Shown one piece after another: positions 14,001 through 27,889 of a stretch of DNA of 64,000 bases (the first letter of the stretch is position 1; the number at the start of each line of letters is the position of its first letter). The stretch comes from Alitta virens (lineage: Eukaryota; Annelida; Polychaeta; Phyllodocida; Nereididae). The notes below the pieces were generated by a model. The model was not told the origin of the DNA. It made no database searches and was given only the letters and a program-made list of their open reading frames with translations. Position numbers and translations under genes: made by a program. The stretch is taken from the NCBI GenBank assembly GCA_932294295.1, contig OW028574.1, positions 14,084,215 to 14,148,214 of the forward strand, written 5' to 3'.

Positions 14001-17000
14001 ACAGAGCTACTGGTCCTTAATGAGTCTCAGTGGTTCCAGATGAGCTAGCCAGTGACAATGAACGATGTCCCTGATTTCCTACACAGAATCTTTTATTCCA
14101 CTGTGTGCCTTTGTTTAGTTCAAAATGTTGAACTGTTCTTTGCGATGAACGTCAACAAATCACCCTGATACAGATTATGGGGCCTAGATGCAAATTTGAA
14201 CACTTTCCATGTTATCGTTATTTCCGTTGAATGGGAATTATATGAAAATTCCGCTCATTCAAAACCAAACAAATAGGAATTGATGCGTTTTAGGATTGCC
14301 CTGTTAATGTTTAACTACTCAATTAATTACTCTAAACTGCTGCTTTTTTTTTTTAATTCAACATTAAACTTAACCAAATGATGAACAATCAATTAATGTA
14401 TGCTTATTAACATAAATAGGATGCGTAATACTTTTTATCAACTACCTGACAATCTGACTTTATCCAATTTAATTTTGCTGTCGAAAATACCCCAAATTCA
14501 AGTCTTGAAATAAAGTTACTAACCTTTCTATTTCGTGTGCGGTTAGAAGAGCAGTTTCTACAAATGTTCAGATTGATATCCAGTCTCATTGTAAAGAGAT
14601 ATACAAGCCCTGCGCCTTATATATCTTATGTGATATCTCATGTATTAGTGACTGAGTGAGATGTCTGTTGATCCCTTGAACTGATAATGATGGGCACATC
14701 GGATTAACAACCGTTATAAGGGGCAGGCATGTAGCATGATGCTGGCTGGCTCAAAATTATGAAGGCGAAGTTCAGTTTTAGCTTTCAAGTGACTGACCAG
14801 TGGTCAAAATGCTGGTCCGTAGACACTTGTGCATTATGCTGGTATTGAAGATGGCCCCCATGCAGTGCCTCAGTACCCCAAACACATTGTCAAGTGGACC
14901 TACGCTTGACCAGTACCAAACTGTTGGCCAGTGGTCATCGCCAGTATAATTGACCTGTCACTGGCCATAACTGACCATCATTAAAGAACTAACGGTTCCA
15001 ATATTGGAATTAACAGGACTCCTGCGAAGAGGTGTGACACCACTCATAGGTCATCAGTTATCTATTTGATTGTAATTGAATGGACACAATAGTGATTCAA
15101 ACAGCAGCATATTTCAAATGTCAGTGTGCACCCAATTATAAATTTACAGACTCAAATGAAGCATGAACCTGGGTATTATTACTATACCTCAGGTATGTTA
15201 GGAATTTAAAGATCAAAATAACCACAAATCATGAGTTATGCCCATTATAAAATGGTTTAGTTATTGCTGAATATTTCCTTATCGAGTAATTCAGAAGTCA
15301 GCCAACTGTGTTCAGGAAATATTTCTTACGTAATTTATTCATTAATTTAATTCACATAAAAAGACTATATGATTCAGTATAAAGTGTCTCCTTTCTTAAA
15401 GATAAGAAGATCTTTCCTCCTTTAACAATTGCACTTAATTGCACCCGTCTAATTACTCCTAATTGCACTTACAATAATCACAATAACATCTACCTCATCA
15501 AGCCTTACACCTTTTTCCGTATGGAGCAAAGTGTCACGTTAACCTTCAAACAACCTGCCAACTATCAATTAAACTTTTAAAAGGTGTACCATCCACATTA
15601 GCCATGTTTCAACATTTAGGAAAGTACATTAAACTTATGCACTCGACCACATGGTCTGATGTCCCTACAATGGGGTTAATTAAAACACGTAAATTATTGC
15701 CTGGGAATTTCCACAAGGACATGTCAACAGTCAATAATTTGATGGCCTTGTGAAGACAAACCCTGCTTGTATTAGATGTGATTTTAAATAGTCGCAATAA
15801 TTATAATTACAAGGCAGTACAAAATGCAGCTTGTTTGAATCGTGATAAATTACACCAAACTTTCCAGTGTGCTTTTATATATTAAGACCTATGACTTTTC
15901 TTTTGTATAGAGAAAGAACCACTAAACGATAAAAAGTTAGTCTTGTGCAAAGGTGAGTGCTGTTTTTGTTCTGTTTTAAATAGTTAATGTATTTTTTAGA
16001 GCTACATGTTTAGTGCATATAAGCACATATGGTAACGCATACAAAAAATGTAAAAAAAAATAGGAAAATTTCCTTCCAGTACCTGAACAGAGGCAATCCA
16101 TGTTTGGAGTATTTACTGGTCCATAGAGTTCTATGTGTAGAGTATTCACTGGTCCAGAGAATTCTGAGTCAATAATTGAGTGCTGAGAACTGTGCTGAGG
16201 ACTCAGAGGAAGTCAAGAGTCAGAGTTCAGAGTCACTAGTGTTTGTCAACAGTAAATGATACGGCGATTATTCTTAGATCCTCTCAAATGGGCAGTTTAT
16301 GTTTAAGCATCGGGAGTATGGAGTCAGTGGATCTTTTGTTCTTTGATCTCAGCTCAGAAATCGGATTCTTCAGAAGTCACCCAGAGGGGGAGAGATCTAT
16401 GTGATCTGAGAGGCTTGAGTTGTGCTTTTAACAGTGGTGCATCTATTTATACCACCCTCATTCCACATAAGTGCTCTTGATAACTCCAAGATTTCCCCTA
16501 TCCCCACAAGAACGCGCTTTGCCAAATGAGGTGTGCTGTTTCCACTGGTTCCACTCAGTGATCAAGGCCTTCAAAAGGATGCCTGTGGTTCACCGGTGGA
16601 GGATCGTCCAACGAGACCCAGACTGCACGGTGTTACTCCAAATCTCGTGACCCTAGTGATCACGCGAGACTTTGTTATCACTTCCACTACATTAAAGTAG
16701 TACTTAAAATCTGGGGTCAGTTACAGAGAACCAGACATTGTTATTCCATAAAGTCTGTTTTTACTCTAAACACAGTCTTTGGCATTTTATCTCCTCTTTG
16801 TGTATGTCACTGCTTGGGACCCTCTGATCTTTCTTTGATCTCAACAAGAGCAGGTGCAGTTGATATCACGAAGCACAAGACGCCTTAATATCCACAAAAG
16901 ATAAGCCCAGGAGACCACCATCAAATTTATAACTCTATTTCGCTTGCATTAGAATCCAGGTGTCTCCGTTCTTTGATCCTGCAGTCTCTATTAGCCAGGG

Positions 17001-17548
17001 CAGGTGTGTTTATTCAGCGAGTTCATTTGAAACACTTCAATACTCAATATCTCGTAAATGTTGCACAAACAGTGACTACTTTAGGAAAGAAAAACGTTCA
17101 TTTGGCATCCATTAAGTCACTAAAAACCACATCCAGGAAAGTCAGCATATCATACTGGCTTAAAGTCGATTGAATGTGAAATTCTCACTCAAGGAACCCC
17201 TCCACAAGTTAATGCAAGGATCTTAATGAATGTAATCCATATGAATGCATTGATATACTACAAGATGGCTCTCATTCATATCCATAATCCGTTTATCACA
17301 AGCAGGAACAGAGCTTAATAAAATCCAGTGGGTGATGTGTGAAAACACGAAAAATATCCACTCAATAAGGATCAGACAGGTCTACACGGAACCCCAAGCA
17401 TCCTGCAGTGTTCACACCACGAGCAGCATCCCTGCACTGACCACATCTCCATGTGTGGTATTAAACGTGCATTCTCTGGCCAGAGGAGTGTCATCGTGGC
17501 CTCATGTTGTGTACATCAAGTCCACCCAGCCAAATGCCACACACATGA

Positions 17549-17564
17549 CCCCCCCCCCCCCCCC
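17549..17564. repeat. Poly-C run
   Basis: Sixteen consecutive C residues, followed by a C/A-rich tail. Confidence 0.9.
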
Positions 17565-20500
17565 TCCCCAATTACACACAAATCACACTCAAATATGTAA
17601 TATTTAATAACACAGAGCGACAACAATGTATATGAAATGTATTTCAATATATTTTCTTATTACTTATGTACAGCCCATAATCGTCAACAATCTCAACTAA
17701 TAAGGATATACCCGGATCTTAAATTCAAATTCATTCATCATTGTCGTGAGAAATATTTCTGAGGTTTCAATCTAAGAATGGCCATGTGATAAGTGCCTAT
17801 TATGTACACATAGACTCTATACACCCTAATGTTTTCTATTGTGAGCTATAGTGGTCTTACCTTTGATGTGCTGATATCAAAATATTTTCAAACTTTAAAT
17901 TTTGTTTTGACATGTGCCATTCTTCAAACTTTACAGAACATTTTGCTCGAACATTACCAATATGTTATTCCAGCTTAAACTAGGTTATTCATCCAGATAT
18001 GTAGTAAGAATTGGTATGGAAAAGAAAAAAGACAAAGAATGAATGAATGAATCATTGGTAAACGAAATTACCACTACAGCTCACATAGCAAGTTAGCAAG
18101 CAAGTTATCGTAATGTGGTCCTGATGTTCACACTCAACATACACACGAACGGCTTACGCCATCCTACGAGCATGGAAAATATGTGACTGCGGTTTGGCTG
18201 GAATGCAGGACTGTTGACAACAGCACCAATACTGTAATACAGGTGACATTGAAGTCACTTCTGAACAACCGTCACCAGCAATGGGGTTAGTGGTTGTTTT
18301 GGTCATCATTTATAATGCATCCCCTGATATTTCAATATTGCTTGAAAATTATCAATTCAGTTGTTTCACTGGGACCTCTCCTAAAGACCACCTCACCAAC
18401 AAGGTAATTTCTCTGTTAAGGACATCCATGTTCATAAGATCACCTCTTCATTAATTCATTAAGGCTACTTTGGTCTTGAACCAACAAAATGACCAAGGAG
18501 AAAAATCGCTAGGTTAACCTTTGCTTTAAACGTTTTTTAGGAGACTCACGAGACTGCATGACTAGAACTATCTATTACTGGAGACGTATGACCTTCTGAC
18601 CACAGGACAGTTTTTAAAGACTGACACACATAAAGGACTGAACAATAACCCACGATGTAGACACCCATGTTATTTCCAAGCTAAACCACCTTGAGGATGC
18701 TACATGAGGAAATATTCTCCTTACACATGCTACCTGAAGATCTCTGTGACTTGTTCGATCAGTCATTTGGCAAAGACAGGCCATGTCATGACACCTTCGG
18801 CCATTGTTGATTTAGTGCAGGTGCTAAGCAAGGCACGAGGAGTGTAAAGTCCTTTCTTTCTGTTCATTAGAGGTCTTCTCCTGTCCATTTGGTATGTCCA
18901 CTCATTGTCCTGCTAGTGGACAGAACAAATGGATGACCCTTCGACATCTTATTGACAAATGCCTCAACACAGCTGGACCTTTCCTAACCAAGGTCAGTCA
19001 TTAAAGGCATGAAATGGGCCAGGTACACGTGTCCATGTGACAACTATGAGAGATTTAGAGACAATGGGAAGGACAGGTAGACAGAATAGCTGACAGAAAG
19101 ACATAGAGATTGACTGCATCCTTCACCTGCCCTGGACTGTCCCTACATGGTGTCTTTGATACCTGATTACATAACACGACATGAAGCCATATTAAATACT
19201 TATGTCTTTCCTGACAGGTGGGTCCCACGTGCGATGCACGAGCAAAAGAATGATTGCAGTTCATCAGAACTAGTCATAAACAACTATGCACTATGTGATA
19301 TGTCTATATCCCCACCCCACAGACCCATCAACAACATACTTTTTCCTGATATAATGTTAAGTTTAGCTTGTAATAGGCTTGTCTAAATCAATCAGATTTT
19401 CTTGTTTTGCAGAACCCACTATAATCAACTGTCCTAAGTTGAAGCTTATGAAGATATAATAGCTTTTTGGAAGTGTTGCCTAGTTTGCAATTTAGAGATC
19501 TGGTATAGAAGTCAGGAAACACCTTAAGAAACAGTTTAATTGCCAAGCAAACTATTAATTTTTTCAAGTTTTAACTGAAAGGTGAAATTTCCAAGGCTTG
19601 CATCTGTTGTAATGGCCTGGTAAAATATATTTGGTTCCACTATGCACAATATTGGCAAATGAACGTACTCATTCAATTACTGTATTCATTTTACTATCTA
19701 CATCGTATCTTTCAATGCACACGGGCATTTAAATGTCAATGGTCTTCCTGTAAGTCTATTGTAGTGGCTATCTATCAGATTCTATTTCTCTGAATATGCA
19801 ACTTCCCCTGGCACTGGTCCACTTGTGTGGTCAATGTCATTCAATGAAATGCCGATAATAGATTTGCTGAACTGATTCACTGGCAATTGGGAAGCCTTCA
19901 ATTAGGGACCACCATTACTATGATTAAAGAACTGCCATATTGGCGAAACGCCCACCTCTGCAAAGATTCAGGCACTAAGGAGGGGCCACCGAAAGCTGTA
20001 AAAATGTATATTATACAATGGCACCTCACTACTGAGACCACCCAAGTCCAAGATTTGGTGGTCTTAATGTTGAGGTATTGTTATAATGTGCATAAATTGT
20101 AATTTTACAATAAGGACAAAATGTTTAATGATCTTCACTGCGAGCTAGTGCAATAGCTTGCAATGATGGCGTTTTGTGTTTAGCTTTTGCAATACAGGAA
20201 TAAATACCAATAAAATCAAGAAATGTAGTTTAAAAAATTGTTATTTCCATAAATTATATTTCAAGTTAAGTGATCAAAGGACGGGGTTCCACCATAGCTA
20301 TAGTCATTCAGTGTGGTCTAGCAGCTTTTAGAAATATCAGTATGACGTCAGAGCAACATAAACGTATCTCTCTTTGACAAGACTTTTTTCGTTTGGTTGC
20401 CATTAGTGTTAATTGTCAGAAGCATTTAGTGTTCTCGTTAAAAATTCTTCTAAATCACCTTCAATTTTTAATTGTAACCTCTGGCTGGGCATTGACCTCA

Positions 20501-21002
20501 TTTCCCTCAGTCGGCCTGATGACAAGCCTTATCGTCTGCTCGGCACAATGACGTCACTCAAGCCGAAAGTTGCCAATAAAACACTTAAATATCGTCTGCT
20601 CTTTCCAAATTGCAGGTTCCATTCACACTGGCAACTTCAAAGACCTTTACCTTCATTTGGCCAGATTCGCTGCATTAATAATATATCGTGTGTTTTCATC
20701 TAGTTCAGTTGGCTGTGAAGATTCCGTCCAAGAAGACGATTGGTGTTGAGACTTTAGGCTCATCAATTAATCACTTCCTCACGACTGCTTGTCAAATTAA
20801 ATTCCATAGAGGTTACGTGAAGTTACGATTCCTTATATTCTAAGAATCCCCTGCATTGTCCAACGCAACAATAATTGATGAGGTAGGGCCATGTTGAGCA
20901 ACAAAACATGGGTAAAAGAATACATCAAAGATATTAACCTCTGGCTCATGAGGTTCTGTCGTGGTAATAGTGAAGAGCTAAACAAAACTAGACCTATTTT
21001 AA

Positions 21003-21085
21003 ACTTATACACTAGTCCGACAAACTGCCTCACGACGAGAGTCGGGCTTGCAAATGACAGCAATGTTTCGGTCTACTTATACACT
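21003..21085 (+). mobile_element. Tiny non-autonomous element with 11-bp target duplication, copy 1
   Basis: A 61-bp core (21014-21074) begins agtccgaca and ends tttcggtct, giving imperfect inverted ends (AGNCCGANA on both strands). It is flanked by the exact 11-bp direct repeat acttatacact at 21003-21013 and 21075-21085. A second, inverted copy of the core lies at 26556-26609 between a different 11-bp direct repeat. Different flanking duplications around the same core are the signature of transposition. An 11-bp duplication fits a Mutator-like mechanism best, but the superfamily is inference. Confidence 0.75.
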
Positions 21086-22662
21086 GCACTTTACACCTCT
21101 CAGATGAACAAAGAGTTTCAATTAGGTTGCTGCAGCCCTCTGCTACAATTCATTCACTGCCATAAAGTAAAAAAATAGATTAAACAGAAGTGAAATCAAA
21201 TGTACATGTACTATAAAGTTTGATGTTTTAGTATTCTTTATATTCACAATATTATGAAAAAGATTCAAAGAATATGACATAGAGATCACACAACAGAAGA
21301 AAACCATATCACTAGATTCTAGCTGGGATTACAAATCCATTTGCCCTGTATATAATGCTTTCTTGTGGCATCTTGGTATAAATTCACTTAAGAGGCAGCA
21401 TTTTGTTAACTGGGGTGTATGCCACCCTGGGATCGGTGGCCTTGTCACTGTTATTAACATTTGTCAAAGAATATATTGCTAATGTGCTTTGCTTTCTTTT
21501 TTTCCTCTTGACTTTTTATGAGTCTAGCCACTGTGGGTCTGTGTTCACAAGCGCTAACAACAAAGTGTCATCTTTTTGAAGATTCCTTAGGCCTATCATG
21601 TATGATGTGCAAAGCTGTCATGTCGGCTCACAAACACCATTAAGAATTTCAACCCTTTTTTATAAAAACCGTGTCATTTGATAGCCATTTGCCGACTCCC
21701 TGCTACTTTTTATGCAAACCCACACTCGGGCGGCAAGATGAAGCCAGCAGTAAAAAGAAGCACTTTTTATCTTGATTTACAAATTTACCTACGATGGGTT
21801 CGTGTACCATGTAATAAAATAAAAGCAGGATAAGTAAAAATAGAAAGATAAAGGTCGAAAAAAAAAAAAAAGGTCCTGAAAAATGTCAATGCCAAGAATG
21901 CTGCTTACCAAGGTCAGACGACCTTGCTAAGTCAAAGTCAGGTCACACCTGAATGTCAAACTCCAGGTCTGAACTCCTTTTATATAACACATTTTGTACA
22001 AGGAAAACTGACTCCCATATCTGATCAGGAAGCACAATGGCTGCAGGGACATTGAACTTGGTTTGGATTGAAACCAGAAAGTCAATACTTAGCAGCTAGG
22101 TCTCCACAAGGCGTCTGATCCTGTAGCTGTCTACAATACATGCGGGCAAAATCTGTCAAGAGCTGGACACACCAGGTAATTGAGGATAGATCTACAGGAC
22201 CTGAAACCTGCTGCTCATGTGCTTGGGGGATTGTTTTGCTTTCCTTTTAAATGAGAGAAGAAGCAAAGTTTAAGTTAAAAATGAATTATGGCCTATTATC
22301 AAAAAGATTTAGCATCAACATATGACTGAGACTGATAAAATAATGTGACAAGGTTTTTGTGGACAAAGAGATGTTTATCATTTCAAGGTTTTGTGACCAA
22401 GACTTTTTAAATCCAATGGACTCCTACTAGTCTCCTAGTTCATCCAATGGGCTACCATGCACTAAAACAGAAAATGTTCAAAAACTAACATTTTTCCTGA
22501 TGTATATATATAGGCCTATATATATATATACATATGTATGCTCTGGGTATTACAGTCAATCTAGACAGTCTTTCTCTTGTGAAGGGTTTTATCACATGCA
22601 GGGGCTTACGAGTTTACACCTTTGCCATCACTGTGGTTGCCTATTACCAAGTGCCCATTACA

Positions 22663-22770
22663 CTTTTGGGTGAGGAGGTGGTTGCAGGAGGATCTGCCAA
22701 GTTAGGGGTTCAAACCTGCTACCTCATGGTTAATAGCAGGCAAACGCCTTAACCACTATACCACATCATT
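22663..22770 (-). repeat. tRNA-derived SINE head or tRNA pseudogene
   Basis: On the minus strand an A-box-like tagtggttaag (22748-22758) is followed by a B-box-like ggtttgaacc (22707-22716) at normal tRNA spacing. Acceptor and T stems do not pair well, so this is a decayed tRNA-derived element and not a working tRNA. Confidence 0.55.
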
Positions 22771-23958
22771 CACAGCTTTTTTTCTCTCTATATTCTAAAT
22801 AGGGTTTCTGTCTTTCCTCTACGGTAATCATAAACATTACAGGTAACCATATACATGTATACACTGCAGAATTATGCTTTCATGTAACCCCAACAACGGT
22901 AATAATCATAACGGCAATTTTGAATGGAGTGTAGAATGACATGTGACATGCGAAAGATCCATGTAAGACATGCATTTCAAAGGATCATGTAACTTCAAAA
23001 TATATAGCATGGATTGCGTGTCTGATGAAAGCCGAAAATGTTCACATGAAAAGTCACGGGTACAGAGTTATAGCTACACGAATAATATCCATGATCCACA
23101 CTTTCTCCCATTGTAGAGTAGTTACCATGAAATCTCGACCAAATCATGTCGTCGCGTGAACAAATTGAGACTTGGAACCGTGAGAATTTAGACCATGCAC
23201 GAAACGAGAGAAAATTTTTTAAAAAAATGGTGGAAATAATAAAAAATGATTAAAAAAGACTTCATACTGCAATACACTGAATCTGGGTGCAACCAGTGGT
23301 GAAATGATTTTTTACGTGGCATCATTCAATTTTGTGGATATTGCTCACTAGAAAATCAGTCAACTAAATTACACTTTAGTATATGTATATGATGTGGAAA
23401 AAAACCGTTGGACATATCAATAGGATACGTTTATTTATCATCAACATTTGGACTCTATTGTGGGACAATTCTCTGTAAACTGTAAACAAACAGTTTAAGA
23501 ACTAGCTAATCAGACGAGTATTGCATAAACTGATTTGCAACACACTCTACCTAGAGAAAGTTAAACTTACTTGTGTATTGAGCCAATTTGCAGCATACAA
23601 TTGATACAATACATTGGGCACAGTGAATAATGTAATTAGTGACTCAGTGTTTGTTGTTGTCCACTTTCTAAGCAGTGACCATTGTATTCCCTTTGGTCTT
23701 ATTTTGCCGGGGGATTAGGTATTTAGCATGGAGGTAAATATTTTGAGCATTGTAAGAAACTTGGCGACAATTGGTAAATTTTCTCATGCCCCAAACCACA
23801 ACCCCTCCAGCAATGATAGTATCAGGGTGAATTGCCTTAACAAACTCTCCTTAGCCTATTGTAACCCATCACCCAATTAGTGTGAAATTGTGACTTATAT
23901 AAGTTTCACTATCACCCTTAAAGATGTGCTGATTGCGGTTGATACACAACAGAGGCTA

Positions 23959-24000
23959 AGAAGAAGAAGAAGAATTAGAAGAGGCAGAAGAAGAAGAAAA
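23959..24000. repeat. (AGA)n-rich microsatellite
   Basis: Repeated aga triplets with interruptions, followed by a further purine-rich stretch to about 24055. Confidence 0.8.
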
Positions 24001-26544
24001 TACTACAATGTAGCAGTACCAACAGCAGAGGAGGAGGAAGGAAGAGGAGGACCTCTGCAATTACTTGGAGTACTTCTTATAAAACGTTTTTAATTGAATA
24101 AAAAACCCATAGAAGAAATCATATTGTAAATTTCCTGCAGGATTGTTGACACAAGAAAGTCCTTCAAGTTCTAAATCTTTAAGCAAACTAACCATTACTG
24201 TAATTAAAACAGGTCATGAAAATGCTCTGCTAGTTCAGGTATAGATGGGATTACCTGTTGGTAAAATGAGTACACTGTAAGTTGGTTGTAACAGGCTTAT
24301 TGTCTTTGTGAACATTGTATGAATTATTGTCTTTTTGACGACCTTTTTGTGCATTGTGTGTGTGGGTCTTGACAGACCCATGGCTATTTATAGCCAGTAT
24401 AGCCGTAGACCATATGGATTTGTACACATACCCCATTTTAGGGGTCTCAGTAGTTGCACTGTACTTCTTATACTTCTAAAGAGGGTAATTTACAAGCTTT
24501 TTGTCCAGGAGCTGATGAGATGTTCCAGCCATCAGATGAGCATTATCCCCATTGAAACGCCCCAATTGGCATATTTACAAAGGTGATTTCAATGTCATTA
24601 TAGAATTCTTGGAGCAGGCATGACTTCGCCATGGTAGCATATTTCTGTGATCCCTTGAGGCAGATTGGCTTGAAGATGCCGCAATTTCTTTGATGGTCCA
24701 AAGGGGTCATTTTGGGCCCTGGCCCTGCATGGTGCCCACCTGCTAGAGACATCATTTTGGGGTGGCCAAAAAGGTCATTGCATGGGTCAGGTCACCAACA
24801 CATCAAGTAGTGTGACTTTCCAACAATTCTAAAAATTTTGCTGTCATAATTATATATCAAAGAATGTATTAAGAAAAGTCAGGTCCACATGTGATAATTA
24901 TATCGATTGGCTGCATGGCTGCATCTGATGAGGGAAACTGCAGTGAATATTACTATTTTTAAATTAGATGTCTAAAAAACTTTGAAAGCAGAGCGTAAGT
25001 ATAAATGCTATAAAAAAGGATGCATCTATAGGATTGCTATGAGACAATATTCTCCACACAAGACACCTCTTTTAAAAGCATTTGACATATTTCAACAACT
25101 CCTCAGGGTTTAGTTCCAGACAAAACGCAAGGAGGCGCTAATGTTATGGCGCCTAAACAATAAGATCGCTAACAAGCGGTGACTACAAAGAAAGAAAAAG
25201 CTGTAATCAAGATCATTGTTCAATTGTGTAACTAAGGAATCCCCTTGAATCTTTTTATTGGCTAATAACAGTGTGTTTTATCTGTGGGACGCTGGGTGTA
25301 AACAATAGGGGTACCGCCCCTAGGGAAACTACCCTGCCCTTATAACAATAGATGAGAGCTGATGAGGGTGCTCTGGAGAAACTATAAAAAGATCAAAGCA
25401 AATGGACCACAGCAAAGTTGACAAATTCCTCACCTATTTCCTATCAGGGGAACCATAAAAGACTTTCCCTGGGGTGGGAATTACTATTCTTTACTATTCA
25501 TTACCAATACTTTCTATTGTTTAGACCTATATTTAGATAAGGAATTAGACCTCAATATATGGAATTAATTTGTGTGAGACTCAAGTAGTTTTGCAGCTTA
25601 TATGAATGGTGCAGGATTAAACTGTTATGTAAGTGACATTGTTTTCACAAAGTATTACAAGCGGCAGTACATTTCTTTCTCCTTAATAAATAGCATTATA
25701 GCAATTAACCCTACTATGACTGTCCTTTAAATTAACTTAAACTGATCACAACAAACATGTTGACTTTCCCCTCCTGAAAGAATAACATACATCTTTCCTG
25801 ATATGTTTAATAAAGAAAGAGTAAAATCCTATTTTCCTGTAGCCATTTCCTTGCTTACCATAATTAGTTATTAATTACACTATTACACAGGTTTCCAATC
25901 CAACTGTGTGAGATTCCATATGAATTAGATAAATTTGAAAATAATTTCATATTGAAGTTATCGTTTGCAGCTGTAATATACGTGCATTTAAAAGTGAATG
26001 TATTACCTGTGATGTTTTGAAATGGAAACCAGATTGACTTAGATAGCATATTTATCAAATATAACATTATTCAGGGCCATAAATGATTTCAAAGACCAGT
26101 TGATAAGATCATGAAATATTATGATGATTCCATATTTGATATTTGGCCATCCTTTCAATTTTGACTGATTCAACCTGAATGATATGAAGCGCCTTTTGAA
26201 TTGATTGTCATATCATCATTCATATCTGCATGTGATTTGTGATGATGTCACATGACATCACAAGCTGCAGTCATCACCCATAAGTCACGATTTAATGACG
26301 TAATGACAGGGTTAACGTTATCTAACCTAATCTTTTGGAAGCTACTGAATAACTTTTGATGAAATCAAAATGGAATTTTTGATACGATGATAGTGACATT
26401 GTAAGTCAGCTAGATTACATAACAAATTAGGTATTTTAATTGATACAACCCAAATGATAAGCTAACACGATCAAAGTGCTACTAGTCCATGGAATTGTGT
26501 AAACAAGATAACAGAGATATGTAAGTGCTATGCAGCATATCAGT

Positions 26545-26620
26545 AGTTCAAAGCTAGACCGAAATATTGCTGTCATTTGCAAGCACGCCGTGAGGCAGTT
26601 TGTCGGACTAGTTCAAAGCT
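26545..26620 (-). mobile_element. Tiny non-autonomous element with 11-bp target duplication, copy 2
   Basis: A 54-bp core (26556-26609) is the reverse complement of the core at 21014-21074, with about 7 bp missing in the centre and one or two changes. It is flanked by the exact direct repeat agttcaaagct at 26545-26555 and 26610-26620, which is unrelated to the duplication around copy 1. The element ends therefore fall exactly at agaccgaaa / tgtcggact. Confidence 0.75.
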
Positions 26621-27664
26621 AGAAGCCATGTCGTTACCACTGATGGGCACAAGTCTGATGCAACTGCACAGGTTTGATTAGCAGTTTGTAGGTAGTAATT
26701 GTTTATTTGAATAGGTTAAGTATCTTGTACATCAATCTAATCAATTCTATAAGTTTTCAATAAAATCACATTTCCACTGATATATTTTCAATTGACATCC
26801 TTTTATCTTTGGCGTCATATATGAATAAAATTTATAAAGATATTGCAATCGCCATGAGTTATTTGATTTGTTTACCCGACTAAGACTTCTAATAAGTACA
26901 TATTCAATCACTTCATTGATTCACGTTAGCAAAATTTGGTATATATTGCAATTAGTAAACGACAATGTTAAACAGCAAGGAAAAGTCTCAACTTGCAGGA
27001 ATGAACATAAATAAAAATTATTCTATCTCATATCATATTATGAAGGGCATTTGTTGTGCAGTTAGTTACAGAAGTCATTTTCAAAATGCATAATAACTTC
27101 ATATTATGATAAATACAATAAGTTTGTACTGAATGATCAATCTGAATCTTGGTCGCAGTGAATGTTTGAATCTTTTTCAGTGATATGCAATTCTTGCTTA
27201 GGTTTGTAATACATGTAGCTTAATGTAATAGCATTAAAGCTGCATTATAAGTCCCTGAGGTCTAACGTGTAAGTATAACACCTCTGTACAATGTACATCA
27301 GTCTTTCTTGCCTCCAAACATTCTCTCTTGATATGTTGTTGTTCAACTGATGCAAAGTGTCAGATTGACCATTGTCCAGCATGATTTATGAGTTGAGTGC
27401 TAATTGATGAGTCTGATCATTGTCAATCAACCCATCATTTATGTGAAGAGTCACTGTCAAGAACAATACAATGGGCTCCAAGCACTTAAAGTATACATGA
27501 AATAGCAGTAATGTCCAAGAATAATTGATTGAAATACACTCTTGGGTGCACTAATATTTCTAAACATACGTGGAGGATCATAATAAACAAGAAGAGTAGA
27601 AGAAATGAGAACCTGTTTGCACTACTATTAAATTAAATGGTGTAGGGCTGGCAGGCTTCTCTAG

Positions 27665-27674
27665 AAGTAGAAGA

Positions 27675-27706
<32 letters not shown>

Positions 27707-27752
27707 TAGTGGTAATATAGTAGTGGTAGTAGTAACAACAGTAATAGTAGAA

Positions 27753-27818
<66 letters not shown>

Positions 27819-27889
27819 TAGTAACAGTAGTAGTATAGTAACAGTAGTAGTTGTAGTAGTAGTTCAGTAGTAGTTCAGTAGTTAGTAGT
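27665..27889. repeat. (AGT)n microsatellite
   Basis: A long tract of agt triplets broken by gtggt, aacag and atag variants. The longest pure run is in the 27755-27818 region. Confidence 0.95.

Larger units (their letters stand above)
14001..23958. other. Gene-poor region, middle part
   Basis: No supportable gene. It holds a poly-C run (17549-17564), a mariner-like MITE candidate at about 20020-20298 (cacctcactactgagacc near one end, ggtggtcttaatgttgagg inside, ggttcca near the other end), the first copy of a tiny element with an 11-bp target duplication (21003-21085) and a minus-strand tRNA-like SINE head (about 22663-22770). Confidence 0.5.
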
